From: Arsukibacterium indicum
GTDB lineage: Bacteria > Pseudomonadota > Gammaproteobacteria > Enterobacterales > Alteromonadaceae
Reading direction: 5' to 3'
NCBI RefSeq assembly: GCF_019100565.1
Contig: NZ_JAHRID010000010.1
Coordinates: forward strand, 79,026 to 143,025
Length of the DNA stretch: 64,000 bases
Shown: piece after piece, positions 30,823 through 38,731 of the stretch
Numbering within the stretch: position 1 is the first letter of the stretch
Layout of the letters: every line of letters starts with the position of its first letter
The notes under the pieces: generated by a model
Database searches by the model: none
What the model was told of the DNA's origin: nothing
Seen by the model: the letters and a program-made list of their open reading frames with translations, nothing else
Program-made: the position numbers and the translations under genes

Positions 30823-32139
30823 TCAGCCAATAGTATGATGTACCAGTGGCAACCCGGCTGGATTTTCTGCTGCAACGGTTAGTGCGGCCTGGTATTCCTG
30901 CCGGGCAATCTCAGCTGCATCATTGCTGGCCGCATGCACCCGGGCAATGATATCACCCTGCTGCACTTTGCTTCCTGCTGCCAGAATGTGACTAAAACCG
31001 ACCGCCGGGTTGATCTGTTGACTGGGGTGCGAGCGACCACCACCTAAGCGCACTACCGCCATGCCCAGGCCGACGGTATTGTGATAACTGAGATAACCGC
31101 TTTGCGGCGCCTTAATATCCTGCACCACCGGCGCACTGGCTAAATAGTGCTGTGGTTTTTCCAGTAAATCGGCCGGGCCGCCCAGTTCTGCCACCATTTT
31201 GCTGAATATCTCTGCGGCTTTACCTGAACTGAGACTCTGCTCCAGCGCGCTAATTGCCGCCGCTTTGTCGTTATACAAACCGCCAAGCAGCAGCATATTG
31301 GCACCGAGTTCCAGCGTCAGCTGGTGCAAGCGTGGTTCGCGGTATTTTCCGCTCAGGTAATCGAGGGTTTCCACCACTTCCAGCGCATTACCGGCCGTGC
31401 TGCCTAAAATCTGGTTCATATCGGTGATCAGTGCCCGGGTCGCTACCCCAGCGCCGGTCGCGGTATTAACGATGCTGGTTGCCAGGGCACTGGCATCCTG
31501 CGCCGTCGCCATAATGGCACCATTACCCACTTTGACATCCATTACCAGCGCATCCAGCCCTTCAGACAATTTCTTCGATAAAATGGAAGCGGTGATAAGC
31601 GGGATCGATTCTACCGTGGCGGTAACATCGCGAATACCATATAAACGACGATCAGCCGGTGCCAGCTCGCTGCTCTGACCAACAATCACACAGCCCAGCT
31701 GTGGTAACAGCTGCTCGATCCGGCTAAGACTTTGGGTACAGCTGTACCCCGGAATACTTTCCAGCTTATCAACAGTGCCGCCGGTATGGCCGAGGCCGCG
31801 GCCGGCTATGCTTGGCATAAAAGCGCCACACGCCGCCACCATTGGTGCCAGCATCAGGGTGACTTTATCGCCTACCCCCCCGGTGCTGTGTTTATCCACG
31901 ACCGGACCGTTCAGCCGGCCCTGCCAGTTCAATACTGTGCCAGAGTCACGCATGGCCAGAGTCAGCTCAACAATTTCGCTAACCGCCATGCCGTTTAAGT
32001 AAATCGCCATGGCCAGCGCTGCCGCCTGGCTGTCACTGAAGCTGTCATCGGTTAAACCTTGCACAAACTGGCGAATTTCAGCATGGTTTAATGGTTTACC
32101 GTTACGTTTGGTTTTAATAATTTCCTGAGGAATGGCCAT
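30823..32139 (-). CDS. deoA: Thymidine phosphorylase
   Basis: Splits thymidine (and deoxyuridine) to base and 2-deoxyribose-1-phosphate. The start at 32139 gives MAIPQEIIKTKRNGK and 438 residues (E. coli 440); the longer open frame from 32199 lies inside cdd and is not used. Motifs are DKHSTGGVGDKVTLMLAPMVAACG, the family signature SIAGRGLGHTGGTVDKLESIPGY and SKKLSEGLDALVMDVKVG. The start lies 4 bases after the cdd stop, so cdd-deoA is a pyrimidine nucleoside salvage operon. No deoB, deoC or deoD is in view. Confidence 0.95.
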   Translation of the reverse strand: MAIPQEIIKTKRNGKPLNHAEIRQFVQGLTDDSFSDSQAAALAMAIYLNGMAVSEIVELTLAMRDSGTVLNWQGRLNGPVVDKHSTGGVGDKVTLMLAPMVAACGAFMPSIAGRGLGHTGGTVDKLESIPGYSCTQSLSRIEQLLPQLGCVIVGQSSELAPADRRLYGIRDVTATVESIPLITASILSKKLSEGLDALVMDVKVGNGAIMATAQDASALATSIVNTATGAGVATRALITDMNQILGSTAGNALEVVETLDYLSGKYREPRLHQLTLELGANMLLLGGLYNDKAAAISALEQSLSSGKAAEIFSKMVAELGGPADLLEKPQHYLASAPVVQDIKAPQSGYLSYHNTVGLGMAVVRLGGGRSHPSQQINPAVGFSHILAAGSKVQQGDIIARVHAASNDAAEIARQEYQAALTVAAENPAGLPLVHHTIG

Positions 32140-32143
32140 AGGG

Positions 32144-32575
32144 TTAACTATCCTTACTGATTTTAGCACTGGCAGCCAGATAGGTGGGCGTAAAGGCATC
32201 TGGCAATAATTGCTGCAGGCTCCAGCTTTGCTGCTGGCCTAAATGATTGCTGCTGGCAATGGGCGCATCTGGCATAAAAAATTCGGCAATGACCTGACGA
32301 CAAATGCCACAGGGCGGGGTCAGTTTACTTTGTGGTGTGTAAACCAGCAAAGCAACAAACTTACGCTCGCCGGCTACTACTGCCGCTGCTATCGCGTTAC
32401 GTTCGGCACAAACAGTGCCGCCGTAAGAGGCGTTCTCAACGTTACAACCGGCATAAATTTCACCATTTTCGGCTTGCACGGCTACGCCAACCGGAAATTG
32501 ACTGTAAGGAGCGTAGGCCTGTTCTGAGGCCGCTTTGGCGGCAGCATTAAGCGCTGCCCAGTTAATTGCTGTCAC
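32144..32575 (-). CDS. cdd: Cytidine deaminase, short tetrameric type
   Basis: Deaminates cytidine and deoxycytidine to the uridine forms. It is 143 residues, the length of the tetrameric (Bacillus-type) enzyme rather than the 294-residue dimeric E. coli form. Zinc ligands and general acid are C56-A-E58 in TVCAERNA and C89, C92 in PPCGICRQ. The substrate region FPVGVAVQ and GCNVENASYGG are present. The start codon is GTG at 32575. Coupled upstream of deoA. Confidence 0.93.
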   Translation of the reverse strand: MTAINWAALNAAAKAASEQAYAPYSQFPVGVAVQAENGEIYAGCNVENASYGGTVCAERNAIAAAVVAGERKFVALLVYTPQSKLTPPCGICRQVIAEFFMPDAPIASSNHLGQQQSWSLQQLLPDAFTPTYLAASAKISKDS

Positions 32576-32655
32576 ACTGATTAAACCTGCTTAAATACGG
32601 CCGTACAGTGTTGCCGCGAAACCGCTGCAGGTCAAGCTTGTTGGTTAATCTGATG

Positions 32656-33435
32656 TTAGTTTTTTAATGTAAACGCATCTGCATCTAAATGGGCCGGAAA
32701 CGCCTGGCGATATTGTGCCAGCGCCGTACCATCGAGGGTGGCAGTCAGTACCCCAGCTTCGCTTTTTGGCAAACTGGCCAGCAGCGCACCCTGATAATCG
32801 ATCGCCACACTATCGCCACTGTAGTGAATATCGTTGCCGTCCTGGCCAACCCTGTTAACACCTAATACAAACGCCTGGTTTTCAATGGCCCGGGCCACCA
32901 GTAAGCTGCTCCAGGCATGGCGCCGCGCTGCCGGCCAGTTCGCTACATAAATCAGCACGTCATAATCATTCTGGTTACGGCTGAATACCGGAAAGCGCAG
33001 GTCGTAGCATACCTGCAGACAAAATCGCAGGCCTCGCCAGCGCACTATTACCCGCTCCCGGCCCGCCTGATAAGCATGCTGCTCGCCGGCCATCCGGAAT
33101 AAGTGCTTTTTATCGTAATAGCTCACTGCGCCATCCGGCGTGACAAAATACAGCCGGTTAACATAGCCACCGGTCGTTGTTTTAACGGCCAGCGAGCCGG
33201 TAATTGCGGCGTTTAATGCTTTGGCCTGCTCAATTAACCAGGCTAAGCCGGGGCCGGGTTCCTGTTCTGCTATTTCGGCGCTTTGCATACTAAAACCGCT
33301 GGTAAACATCTCCGGCAGTACCACCAAATCGGCAGGTTCCAGCTTAGCGAGCAGCGCACTGAAATGGGCCAGATTGGCCTCGCTGTCCTGCCAGTACAGT
33401 GTGGTTTGCAGCAGACTGACTTTTACAGCTGACAT
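32656..33435 (-). CDS. mtnU: Omega-amidase, YafV/MtnU-type nitrilase-family amidohydrolase
   Basis: A 259-residue carbon-nitrogen hydrolase. The catalytic triad is E42 (PEMFTSGF), K109 (YYDKKHLF) and C143 (QVCYDLRFPVF). The family removes ammonia from alpha-ketoglutaramate or succinamate. It overlaps the aminotransferase gene by 13 bases, so the two are coupled: the transaminase uses glutamine to make methionine from 4-methylthio-2-oxobutyrate, and this enzyme removes the ketoglutaramate formed, pulling the reaction forward. Its place in the methionine salvage locus supports the MtnU role; YafV is the E. coli relative. Confidence 0.85.
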   Translation of the reverse strand: MSAVKVSLLQTTLYWQDSEANLAHFSALLAKLEPADLVVLPEMFTSGFSMQSAEIAEQEPGPGLAWLIEQAKALNAAITGSLAVKTTTGGYVNRLYFVTPDGAVSYYDKKHLFRMAGEQHAYQAGRERVIVRWRGLRFCLQVCYDLRFPVFSRNQNDYDVLIYVANWPAARRHAWSSLLVARAIENQAFVLGVNRVGQDGNDIHYSGDSVAIDYQGALLASLPKSEAGVLTATLDGTALAQYRQAFPAHLDADAFTLKN

Positions 33436-34568
33436 AACACCTCCGCGGCCTGATTTAAGGTGACTGGTGTTTTAGCAAAACAAAACCGGATAAGCCGGGC
33501 CCCGGTGGGCTTTTGATAAAACACACTAAGTGGGATAGCCGCCACTTTATGTTCAATAGTTAACCAGCGACAGAATTCGACGTCTGGCAGGTTGCTGATT
33601 GCACCGTAGTCTGCCAGCTGAAAATACGTAGCCGCACTGGGCAGCAACTGCAGCCGACTGTGAGTTAATCCTGTCACAAACTGATCGCGTTTTTGCTGAT
33701 AAAACGTCGCCAGGCCGCTGACCTGCTCAGGCTGCATTGCCAGCGTATCGGCTATCGCATGCTGCGCCGGGGTAAAGCTGGAAAACGTGACGTACTGATG
33801 AATCTTCCGAAACTCAGCGCTAAGTACTGGCGGAGCCACGCAATAGCCCAACTTCCAGCCGGTAACATGAAAGGTTTTGCCAAAAGATGAGACGATAAAA
33901 CTGCGCTCAGCCAATGCCGGGTAACAATGGGCACTCAGCCTGGGCGCACCATCAAATACCATATGCTCGTAAACTTCATCGCTCAGACAATATAAGCCAT
34001 GCTGGCATACCAGTGCCTGCAGGGCCTGCCAGTCATCATCATTAAATACGGTGGCGCTCGGGTTATGCGGGCTGTTAACAATAATCAGTTTAGTCTTCGG
34101 GTTAATTGCTGCCGCCACCTGCTGCCAGTTCACTTTAAAATCAGGTGCCAACAGGCTCAGATGCAACGTGCTGCCGCCGGCCAGCTTAACCGCCGGGGCA
34201 TAGCTGTCATAGGCCGGGTCAAACACTATCACTTCATCCCCCGGCCTAACTATAGCCTGAATGGCGACAAACAGCGCTTCAGTGGCCCCCGAGGTAACCG
34301 TTATCTGATGGTCAGGGTCAACGCTGCGCCGATAGCAGCGCGTTACCAGCTTACTGATTTGCTGCCGCAGCGGCAAAATGCCGGGCATCGGCGCATATTG
34401 GTTTGCCCCATGCTGGCTATGATAGGCCAGGCGCTGCAATAAGTAGTTGTCTGGCGAAAAATCAGGAAAACCCTGAGATAAATTAATGGCTTGCTGCTCT
34501 GCGGCAAGCTGACTCATCTGGCTGAAAATGCTGTTACCCAGGGTAGGAAGTTTCGATTCGAAGGCCAT
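33423..34568 (-). CDS. mtnE: Methionine aminotransferase (KMTB transaminase), YbdL/MtnE-like
   Basis: A PLP-dependent class I aminotransferase of 381 residues from the ATG at 34568 (the frame extends to 34610 but the shorter start fits the family: MAFESKLPTLGNSIFSQM). The PLP lysine is K231 in SSFGKTFHVTGWKLG; NSPHNPSATVF and YCLSDEVYEHMVFDG are also present. E. coli YbdL is a methionine-preferring aminotransferase of this family. Its job is the last salvage step, 4-methylthio-2-oxobutyrate to methionine, inferred from the mtn neighbours. It is divergent from mtnB, with a candidate MetJ operator between. Confidence 0.88.
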   Translation of the reverse strand: MAFESKLPTLGNSIFSQMSQLAAEQQAINLSQGFPDFSPDNYLLQRLAYHSQHGANQYAPMPGILPLRQQISKLVTRCYRRSVDPDHQITVTSGATEALFVAIQAIVRPGDEVIVFDPAYDSYAPAVKLAGGSTLHLSLLAPDFKVNWQQVAAAINPKTKLIIVNSPHNPSATVFNDDDWQALQALVCQHGLYCLSDEVYEHMVFDGAPRLSAHCYPALAERSFIVSSFGKTFHVTGWKLGYCVAPPVLSAEFRKIHQYVTFSSFTPAQHAIADTLAMQPEQVSGLATFYQQKRDQFVTGLTHSRLQLLPSAATYFQLADYGAISNLPDVEFCRWLTIEHKVAAIPLSVFYQKPTGARLIRFCFAKTPVTLNQAAEVLCQL

Positions 34569-34628
34569 ATGCTCAGAAAAAGTTGCCAAAACCAGAGCGA
34601 ATGCTATCATTCAGCCTGTTTTGTGTAT

Positions 34629-34660
34629 AGACATCTAAATGTTTAAACGTTTAGCTGTCG
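34629..34660. promoter_or_regulatory. Candidate MetJ operator (four tandem 8-base met boxes)
   Basis: Four adjacent 8-mers, AGACATCT, AAATGTTT, AAACGTTT and AGCTGTCG, match the met box AGACGTCT at 7, 5, 6 and 5 of 8 positions (23 of 32). Several tandem boxes in 8-base register are the hallmark of MetJ binding. The site lies in the divergent gap of mtnE and mtnB, 61 bases from the mtnE ATG and 80 from that of mtnB, so it could repress both units when SAM is high. Read by eye; metJ itself is not in the window. Confidence 0.6.
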
Positions 34661-34669
34661 ATATTATAT

Positions 34670-34708
34670 CCAGTCATAGCAGATGTCTCTAACAGCTGCT
34701 ATGACTGG
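34670..34708 (+). promoter_or_regulatory. Long perfect hairpin in the mtnB leader
   Basis: CCAGTCATAGCAG (34670-34682) and CTGCTATGACTGG (34696-34708) form a perfect 13-bp stem with a 13-base loop, followed by CTTTTAT. A TATTAT element at 34662-34667 is a possible -10. The hairpin lies 31 bases before the mtnB ATG. It might act as an attenuator, a stabiliser or an operator. The following T run is short, so simple termination is not clear. Confidence 0.5.
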
Positions 34709-34739
34709 CTTTTATCACGGACTATTATGACGGGCTTTT

Positions 34740-35378
34740 ATGAATAGCACAGCGCAGCTGCATCAACTTAACCCCAACGCCATCGCGCTTTGCGCACTGG
34801 GCCGCTGGGTAGCCAACCGCCAATGGGTACCGGCAACCGGCGGTAACTTTTCCATTCGCACCGGCGACAACAGCGCACTGGTTACCGCCTCGGGTAAAGA
34901 CAAAGGTGAGCTAAGCCCGCAGGACTTACTGCCGGTAAGCTGGCAGGGCCAGCAGCTTAGCTGTACTGGCACGCCCTCGGCCGAAACCGCGCTGCACGCC
35001 ATGCTATATCAGTTAAACCCGGCCACCAAAGCCGTACTACATACCCATTCGGTGCAGGCCACGGTATTTTCCAGGTTAATTGCGCAGAATAACTACCTTT
35101 TTGCCGGCTATGAAATGCAAAAAGCCATTACCGGCATCAGCAGCCACGAGCAGCTACTGCCCCTGGCTATTTTTGACAACACCCAGGACATCCCGGCACT
35201 GGCGGCAGAGCTTAACCTACGCTGGCACCAGCAACCGCTGCAATATGGTTTACTGGTCCGCGGTCATGGCCTTTATGTCTGGGGCAACAGCCTGGAGCAG
35301 GCGAAAAGGCATTTAGAAGGCTGGGAATTTCTTATAAACTGCGAGCTTGAACGTTTTAAAATTGCAGGTTTACCGTGA
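34740..35378 (+). CDS. mtnB: Methylthioribulose-1-phosphate dehydratase
   Basis: Class II aldolase-fold zinc enzyme that dehydrates 5-methylthioribulose-1-phosphate to 2,3-diketo-5-methylthiopentyl-1-phosphate. It is 212 residues. Landmarks are WVPATGGNFSIR, VTASGKDKGELSPQDLLPV, the zinc ligands H101 and H103 in VLHTHSVQATVFS and LLVRGHGLYVWG. The TGA overlaps the mtnC start by 4 bases. First gene of mtnBCD. Confidence 0.95.
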   Translation: MNSTAQLHQLNPNAIALCALGRWVANRQWVPATGGNFSIRTGDNSALVTASGKDKGELSPQDLLPVSWQGQQLSCTGTPSAETALHAMLYQLNPATKAVLHTHSVQATVFSRLIAQNNYLFAGYEMQKAITGISSHEQLLPLAIFDNTQDIPALAAELNLRWHQQPLQYGLLVRGHGLYVWGNSLEQAKRHLEGWEFLINCELERFKIAGLP

Positions 35379-36058
35379 ATTACCGCGCCATTATTACCGA
35401 TATTGAAGGCACCACCAGCCGGATCAGTTTTGTTACTGACGTGCTGTTTCCTTATGCTGCCAAACATTTACCGGATTTTATCCGCCAGCACCAGGCAGAG
35501 CCTGCCGTCGCCAGCGAGCTTAACGAAGTGCGTAAGCTTATGCAGCAGGCGGATGCCGACACCGACAGTTGTATTAGCCAGTTACTGCAGTGGATAGCCG
35601 AAGATAAAAAAGTGACACCATTAAAAACCCTGCAAGGCATGGTATGGGCCAACGGTTATCAGAGCGGCGCTTTTACCGGTCATATTTATGCCGATGTCGC
35701 CGCTAAACTGGCCGACTGGCATCGCGATGGCATTCAATTATACGTGTACAGTTCTGGCTCGGTCGCGGCGCAGCAGTTGTTGTTTCAGCACAGCGACTTT
35801 GGTGATTTAACGCCTCTTTTTAGTGGTTATTTTGATACCCGCATCGGTGCCAAGCGCGATGTCTCGGCCTATGCCGCCATTTTGCAGCAGTTGCAACTGC
35901 CGCCGCGTCAGGTGTTGTTTTTATCAGATGTCACTGCCGAGCTCGACGCTGCGTGTCAGTTGGGCATTGCTACCGTGCAGCTTACCCGCGAAGATCAGAG
36001 TGCTGGCAAGCATAAAACCGCAAAAGACTTTTATCAGGTGCAGGAGCTGATGCAATGA
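35375..36058 (+). CDS. mtnC: Enolase-phosphatase E1
   Basis: HAD-family bifunctional enzyme that enolises and dephosphorylates the mtnB product to acireductone. It is 227 residues; the E. coli-type (Klebsiella) E1 has about 229. The motif I is D9-I-E11-GTTS, followed by VYSSGSVAAQQLLF (motif II), RIGAKRDVSAY (motif III Lys) and LFLSDVTAELDAA (motif IV). The start is GTG. It overlaps both mtnB and mtnD by 4 bases, so the three are tightly coupled. Confidence 0.94.
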   Translation: MNYRAIITDIEGTTSRISFVTDVLFPYAAKHLPDFIRQHQAEPAVASELNEVRKLMQQADADTDSCISQLLQWIAEDKKVTPLKTLQGMVWANGYQSGAFTGHIYADVAAKLADWHRDGIQLYVYSSGSVAAQQLLFQHSDFGDLTPLFSGYFDTRIGAKRDVSAYAAILQQLQLPPRQVLFLSDVTAELDAACQLGIATVQLTREDQSAGKHKTAKDFYQVQELMQ

Positions 36059-36597
36059 GCTACTTAACGGTATTTAACGACACCAACCCTGAACAAGTTC
36101 TGCTACAAAGTAGCAATGTTGATGTTATTCAGCAGCAGCTGCAGGCTGCCGGGGTTACCTTTGCCCAGTGGCAAGCCAACGCACCGGTAACAGCAGATAG
36201 CACTGCAGAGCAAATCATTGCTGCCTACGCTGATGAAATTGCACGCTTAAAAGCAGCTGAGGGCTATATCACGGTTGATGTTATTTCACTAAGTCCGAAC
36301 CATCCGGATAAACAGCAATTGCGGCAGAAATTTCTGGCTGAACACACCCACAGTGAGAATGAAGTGCGGTTTTTCGTCCGTGGTCAGGGCCTGTTTTGCC
36401 TGCATATCGGCGCTAAGGTGTATCAGGTATTGTGTCAGCAAAATGATTTAATCAGTGTGCCCGCCAATACCCCGCACTGGTTTGATATGGGCAGCGAGCC
36501 CGACTTTACCGCTATTCGTTTATTTAATAATCCCGACGGCTGGGTTGCCCATTTTAGCGGTAGCGATATCGCTACTAAGTTTCCATTACTGGCATAG
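36055..36597 (+). CDS. mtnD: Acireductone dioxygenase
   Basis: Cupin metalloenzyme that splits acireductone to 4-methylthio-2-oxobutyrate and formate (Fe form). It is 180 residues. The four metal ligands are H97, H99, E103 (HTHSENE) and H141 (PHWFDMG). It is the third gene of mtnBCD. An imperfect hairpin without a T run follows its stop. Confidence 0.95.
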   Translation: MSYLTVFNDTNPEQVLLQSSNVDVIQQQLQAAGVTFAQWQANAPVTADSTAEQIIAAYADEIARLKAAEGYITVDVISLSPNHPDKQQLRQKFLAEHTHSENEVRFFVRGQGLFCLHIGAKVYQVLCQQNDLISVPANTPHWFDMGSEPDFTAIRLFNNPDGWVAHFSGSDIATKFPLLA

Positions 36598-36620
36598 CGT
36601 TGCACTGTCGCGTTATCTGT

Positions 36621-36653
36621 TTTGCAGGCCCAGCTGATCCAGGCTGGTGCAAA
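36621..36653 (+). repeat. Imperfect hairpin after mtnD
   Basis: TTTGCA and TGCAAA form an outer stem, and CCAGC/GCTGG an inner one, 24 bases after the mtnD stop. There is no T tract, so it may be an mRNA 3' stabiliser or a Rho-dependent stop region. Low confidence. Confidence 0.3.
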
Positions 36654-36799
36654 GCAGCAGATCACCAGCGCCAGTTTAAAGCTATGCTACTGTTTTAGCT
36701 TAACTTTAGCGTGCAGGTAAAACTGGTTTAACTTTTGCAGCCAGTTTGTCATTAATGGCTTGTATACTAGCCTGTATCGAACACCAGGTATTACCGATT

Positions 36800-37687
36800 A
36801 TGACTATTCATACGCCACTTCGTGGCTTGCGCTGTTTTTGTGTAGCGGCCGAGTGTTTAAGTTTTAAAGAAACGGCCAAGCAGCTGTATTTAACACCGTC
36901 GGCAGTAAGCCACCAGATTAAACAGCTGGAAGATAACCTGAACTTAGCGCTGTTTGAGCGTAAAACCCGCGCCATTGCCTTAACTGAAACCGGCAAGCGT
37001 TTTTATCAGGAAGTGCAGCCACTGCTGGCCCAACTGGCCGATACCATTGCCCAGTTCAGCCAGGTTGAACGAATGCAGGAAGTCAGCATTTCAATGCCGG
37101 AGTTTTTTGCCAGCGAGCTGTTTGTACCAAAACTCATTGGCTGGTCGGCGCAATATCCGAACATTAACTTAAAACTGGAAACGGTAAAATCCCGGCGCGA
37201 CAGCCCGAAATACACCGATTTATCGATTATTTTATCCGGTAAAAAGCCGGAAGAAACGCAGGCTTATGATCTGTTCCCAATCAGCTATGTGCCGGCCTGC
37301 AACCCCAAGTTATATGAGCAAATTCATGGAAAAAGTTACCGGGCACTGGAAAAAACCCCGCTTATTCTACATCAGGCGCGGCCCCATGCCTGGCATCAAT
37401 GGGCCGAGCATGTTGGCTACCATAACTTTAAACCGAAGCAGATTATTCAGCTCGACAGCATGTTCAGCGTGGCCCGCGCCGCCCAGCAAGGGCTGGGGGT
37501 GGCACTTATTCCGCTACCCATCAGCCAAAGCTGGTTTAGTAGCGGCACGCTGGTACGGTTGTTTGAGCAAGAGTTGCTAAGCCGCGATCGCTATTATTTA
37601 GTACGGCATGACGATGACGCTAACCGGCCGGAAATTCAGCTGTTAATTGATTGGGTATTAAAGAGTTTTCAGCCAACTAGTGGCTGA
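36800..37687 (+). CDS. LysR family regulator, GcvA-like
   Basis: A 295-residue LysR transcription factor. The winged helix reads LRCFCVAAECLSFKETAKQLYLTPSAVSHQIKQLEDNLNLALFERK, closest in style to GcvA (TPSAVSHQIKxLE). The effector domain includes FFASELFVPKLIGW and AAQQGLGVALIPLP. The ATG at 36800 gives the usual LysR N-terminus, rather than the upstream ATG at 36746. It lies between mtnD and mtnA on the plus strand. It may control the salvage genes, the small TPR gene next to it, or distant genes; the target is unknown. Confidence 0.88.
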   Translation: MTIHTPLRGLRCFCVAAECLSFKETAKQLYLTPSAVSHQIKQLEDNLNLALFERKTRAIALTETGKRFYQEVQPLLAQLADTIAQFSQVERMQEVSISMPEFFASELFVPKLIGWSAQYPNINLKLETVKSRRDSPKYTDLSIILSGKKPEETQAYDLFPISYVPACNPKLYEQIHGKSYRALEKTPLILHQARPHAWHQWAEHVGYHNFKPKQIIQLDSMFSVARAAQQGLGVALIPLPISQSWFSSGTLVRLFEQELLSRDRYYLVRHDDDANRPEIQLLIDWVLKSFQPTSG

Positions 37688-37693
37688 AATTTC
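37667..37693 (+). terminator. Terminator-like hairpin at the end of the LysR gene
   Basis: TTTCAGCCA (37667-37675) and TGGCTGAAA (37681-37689) form a perfect 9-bp stem with an ACTAG loop, followed by TTTCT. The LysR stop codon (37685-37687) is inside the right arm, so translation may compete with folding. Confidence 0.5.
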
Positions 37694-37832
37694 TAACTGG
37701 TAACGGTCCTTCATAGCAGTGTTTTATGACAGATACTGCATTGCTCTATCCAGCATATAAGTGAATTTTTTTAACTTATCAGTGTGATTTATCTCGTTTG
37801 TCAGACCAGTTGCTACTGACTAAAGTATCCCT

Positions 37833-37869
37833 GTCGCCGCAAAAACTTTCATTATGAAAGGCCGGTGAC
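37833..37869 (+). promoter_or_regulatory. Structured leader of the small TPR gene
   Basis: GTCGCCG (37833-37839) can pair with CGGTGAC (37863-37869) with one G-U pair, and inside it CTTTC (37846-37850) pairs with GAAAG (37856-37860). The fold ends 28 bases before the gene start. I could not match it to a named riboswitch. It could be a stabilising stem or a regulatory RNA. Confidence 0.35.
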
Positions 37870-37897
37870 CCAAATTTAAACCAAGGGAGAATACGAC

Positions 37898-38422
37898 ATG
37901 AAATTCACAGCCAAAAAATTTGCTACCGCCGTGGCACTGAGTGTGCTGGCATCAAGTCCATTTCTCGCTTCAGCTGCGAGCAATGGTTACAAAATGGTGT
38001 TAATTGAAGACACCCCGGGCGTCACTACCATTCAGGCAGGTCAGTTACAGCAAGGCATCAGCGAAGTAACCAACTATCGCGGTGCAGATGTAGACAACTT
38101 TTCATTACAAATGAGCCTGTGCGTTGCCTACAGCCGCTTAAGCCAGCTTGACCAGGCGCAAAGCGCTTGCTCAAAGGCAGTTAGCCTGGCACAAAGCACC
38201 CCGGCAGTAACCACTGACGCCAAGCGCGAAATGCGCGCCCTGGCTTACAGCAACCGCGGTGTTATGCATGTGCTGGCAAACGACAGAGTTGCCGCACTGG
38301 AAGATTTTAAACGCGCAGTATCGTTAAAAGATAACGATATTAACCAGCACAACCTGGCGCGCTTAACGGCCGATATCAACGGCGTCGAAACCAATCAATT
38401 CGCGTATAACAGCGCTGAATAA
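37898..38422 (+). CDS. Exported small TPR-like protein of unknown function
   Basis: A 174-residue protein with a Sec signal peptide (FATAVALSVLASSPFLASA, cut before ASN). The mature part has two or three helical repeats of TPR character: FSLQMSLCVAYSRLSQLDQAQSACSKAV, then ALAYSNRGVMHVLANDRVAALEDFKRAVSL, then the closing HNLARL. Two Cys in the first repeat (LCVAY, SACSK) could form a disulfide in the periplasm. AGGGAG precedes the ATG by 9 bases. It is monocistronic: a structured leader before it and a strong terminator after. The sequence resembles short TPR proteins of Alteromonadales; no function is known. Confidence 0.8.
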   Translation: MKFTAKKFATAVALSVLASSPFLASAASNGYKMVLIEDTPGVTTIQAGQLQQGISEVTNYRGADVDNFSLQMSLCVAYSRLSQLDQAQSACSKAVSLAQSTPAVTTDAKREMRALAYSNRGVMHVLANDRVAALEDFKRAVSLKDNDINQHNLARLTADINGVETNQFAYNSAE

Positions 38423-38485
38423 GCTGTTTTAAGCGAAACCTGTTTTAACTGTAACAAGTTTTACCCCGTTTTACCCTCGTCCTTT

Positions 38486-38513
38486 GCCCGGTTAATTTAA
38501 CCGGGCTTTTTTT
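38486..38513 (+). terminator. Rho-independent terminator after the TPR gene
   Basis: GCCCGGTT/AACCGGGC (38486-38493 and 38499-38506) with an AATTT loop is followed by seven T residues. A textbook terminator 64 bases after the stop. Confidence 0.92.
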
Positions 38514-38731
38514 GTCTGGCTTAATTAACAGGTGTATGTCTAACAACTGCAACGCTCGCCTTGGCTCGGCACAGCAACTACTCCGGACATCCTGTCCTAC
38601 GCGAGCCAGCTAAAGCTGTTCAAATTCGTTCCCGACGAATTTGTCGCTGTTCTGACGCAAACACTCAGACACTCTGTGCCGCCCAATTCGAGGTTCCAGT
38701 CGCTTACTGCTGCTTAGGAGTGTATACACAG
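38514..38731. repeat. Intergenic foldback element, candidate dispersed repeat
   Basis: No believable gene here. The segment has an outer inverted repeat, CGGCACAG (38567-38574) and CTGTGCCG (38674-38681), and an inner perfect 9-bp hairpin, CAAATTCGT (38621-38629) and ACGAATTTG (38635-38643), around TCCCG. GTGTATG near the left end and GTGTATAC near the right are further similar edges. The look is that of a small REP/MITE-like intergenic repeat. No second copy was seen in this window, so the dispersed nature is inferred only from its structure. Confidence 0.5.

Noticed and set aside
34611-34739. SAM riboswitch before mtnB
   Set aside because: Only one simple hairpin is present; the multi-stem junction of SAM-I or SAM-II cannot be built.
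37833-37897. c-di-GMP (GEMM) riboswitch
   Set aside because: A CGCAAA/GGTGAC flavour is present but the conserved core and receptor loop could not be placed.
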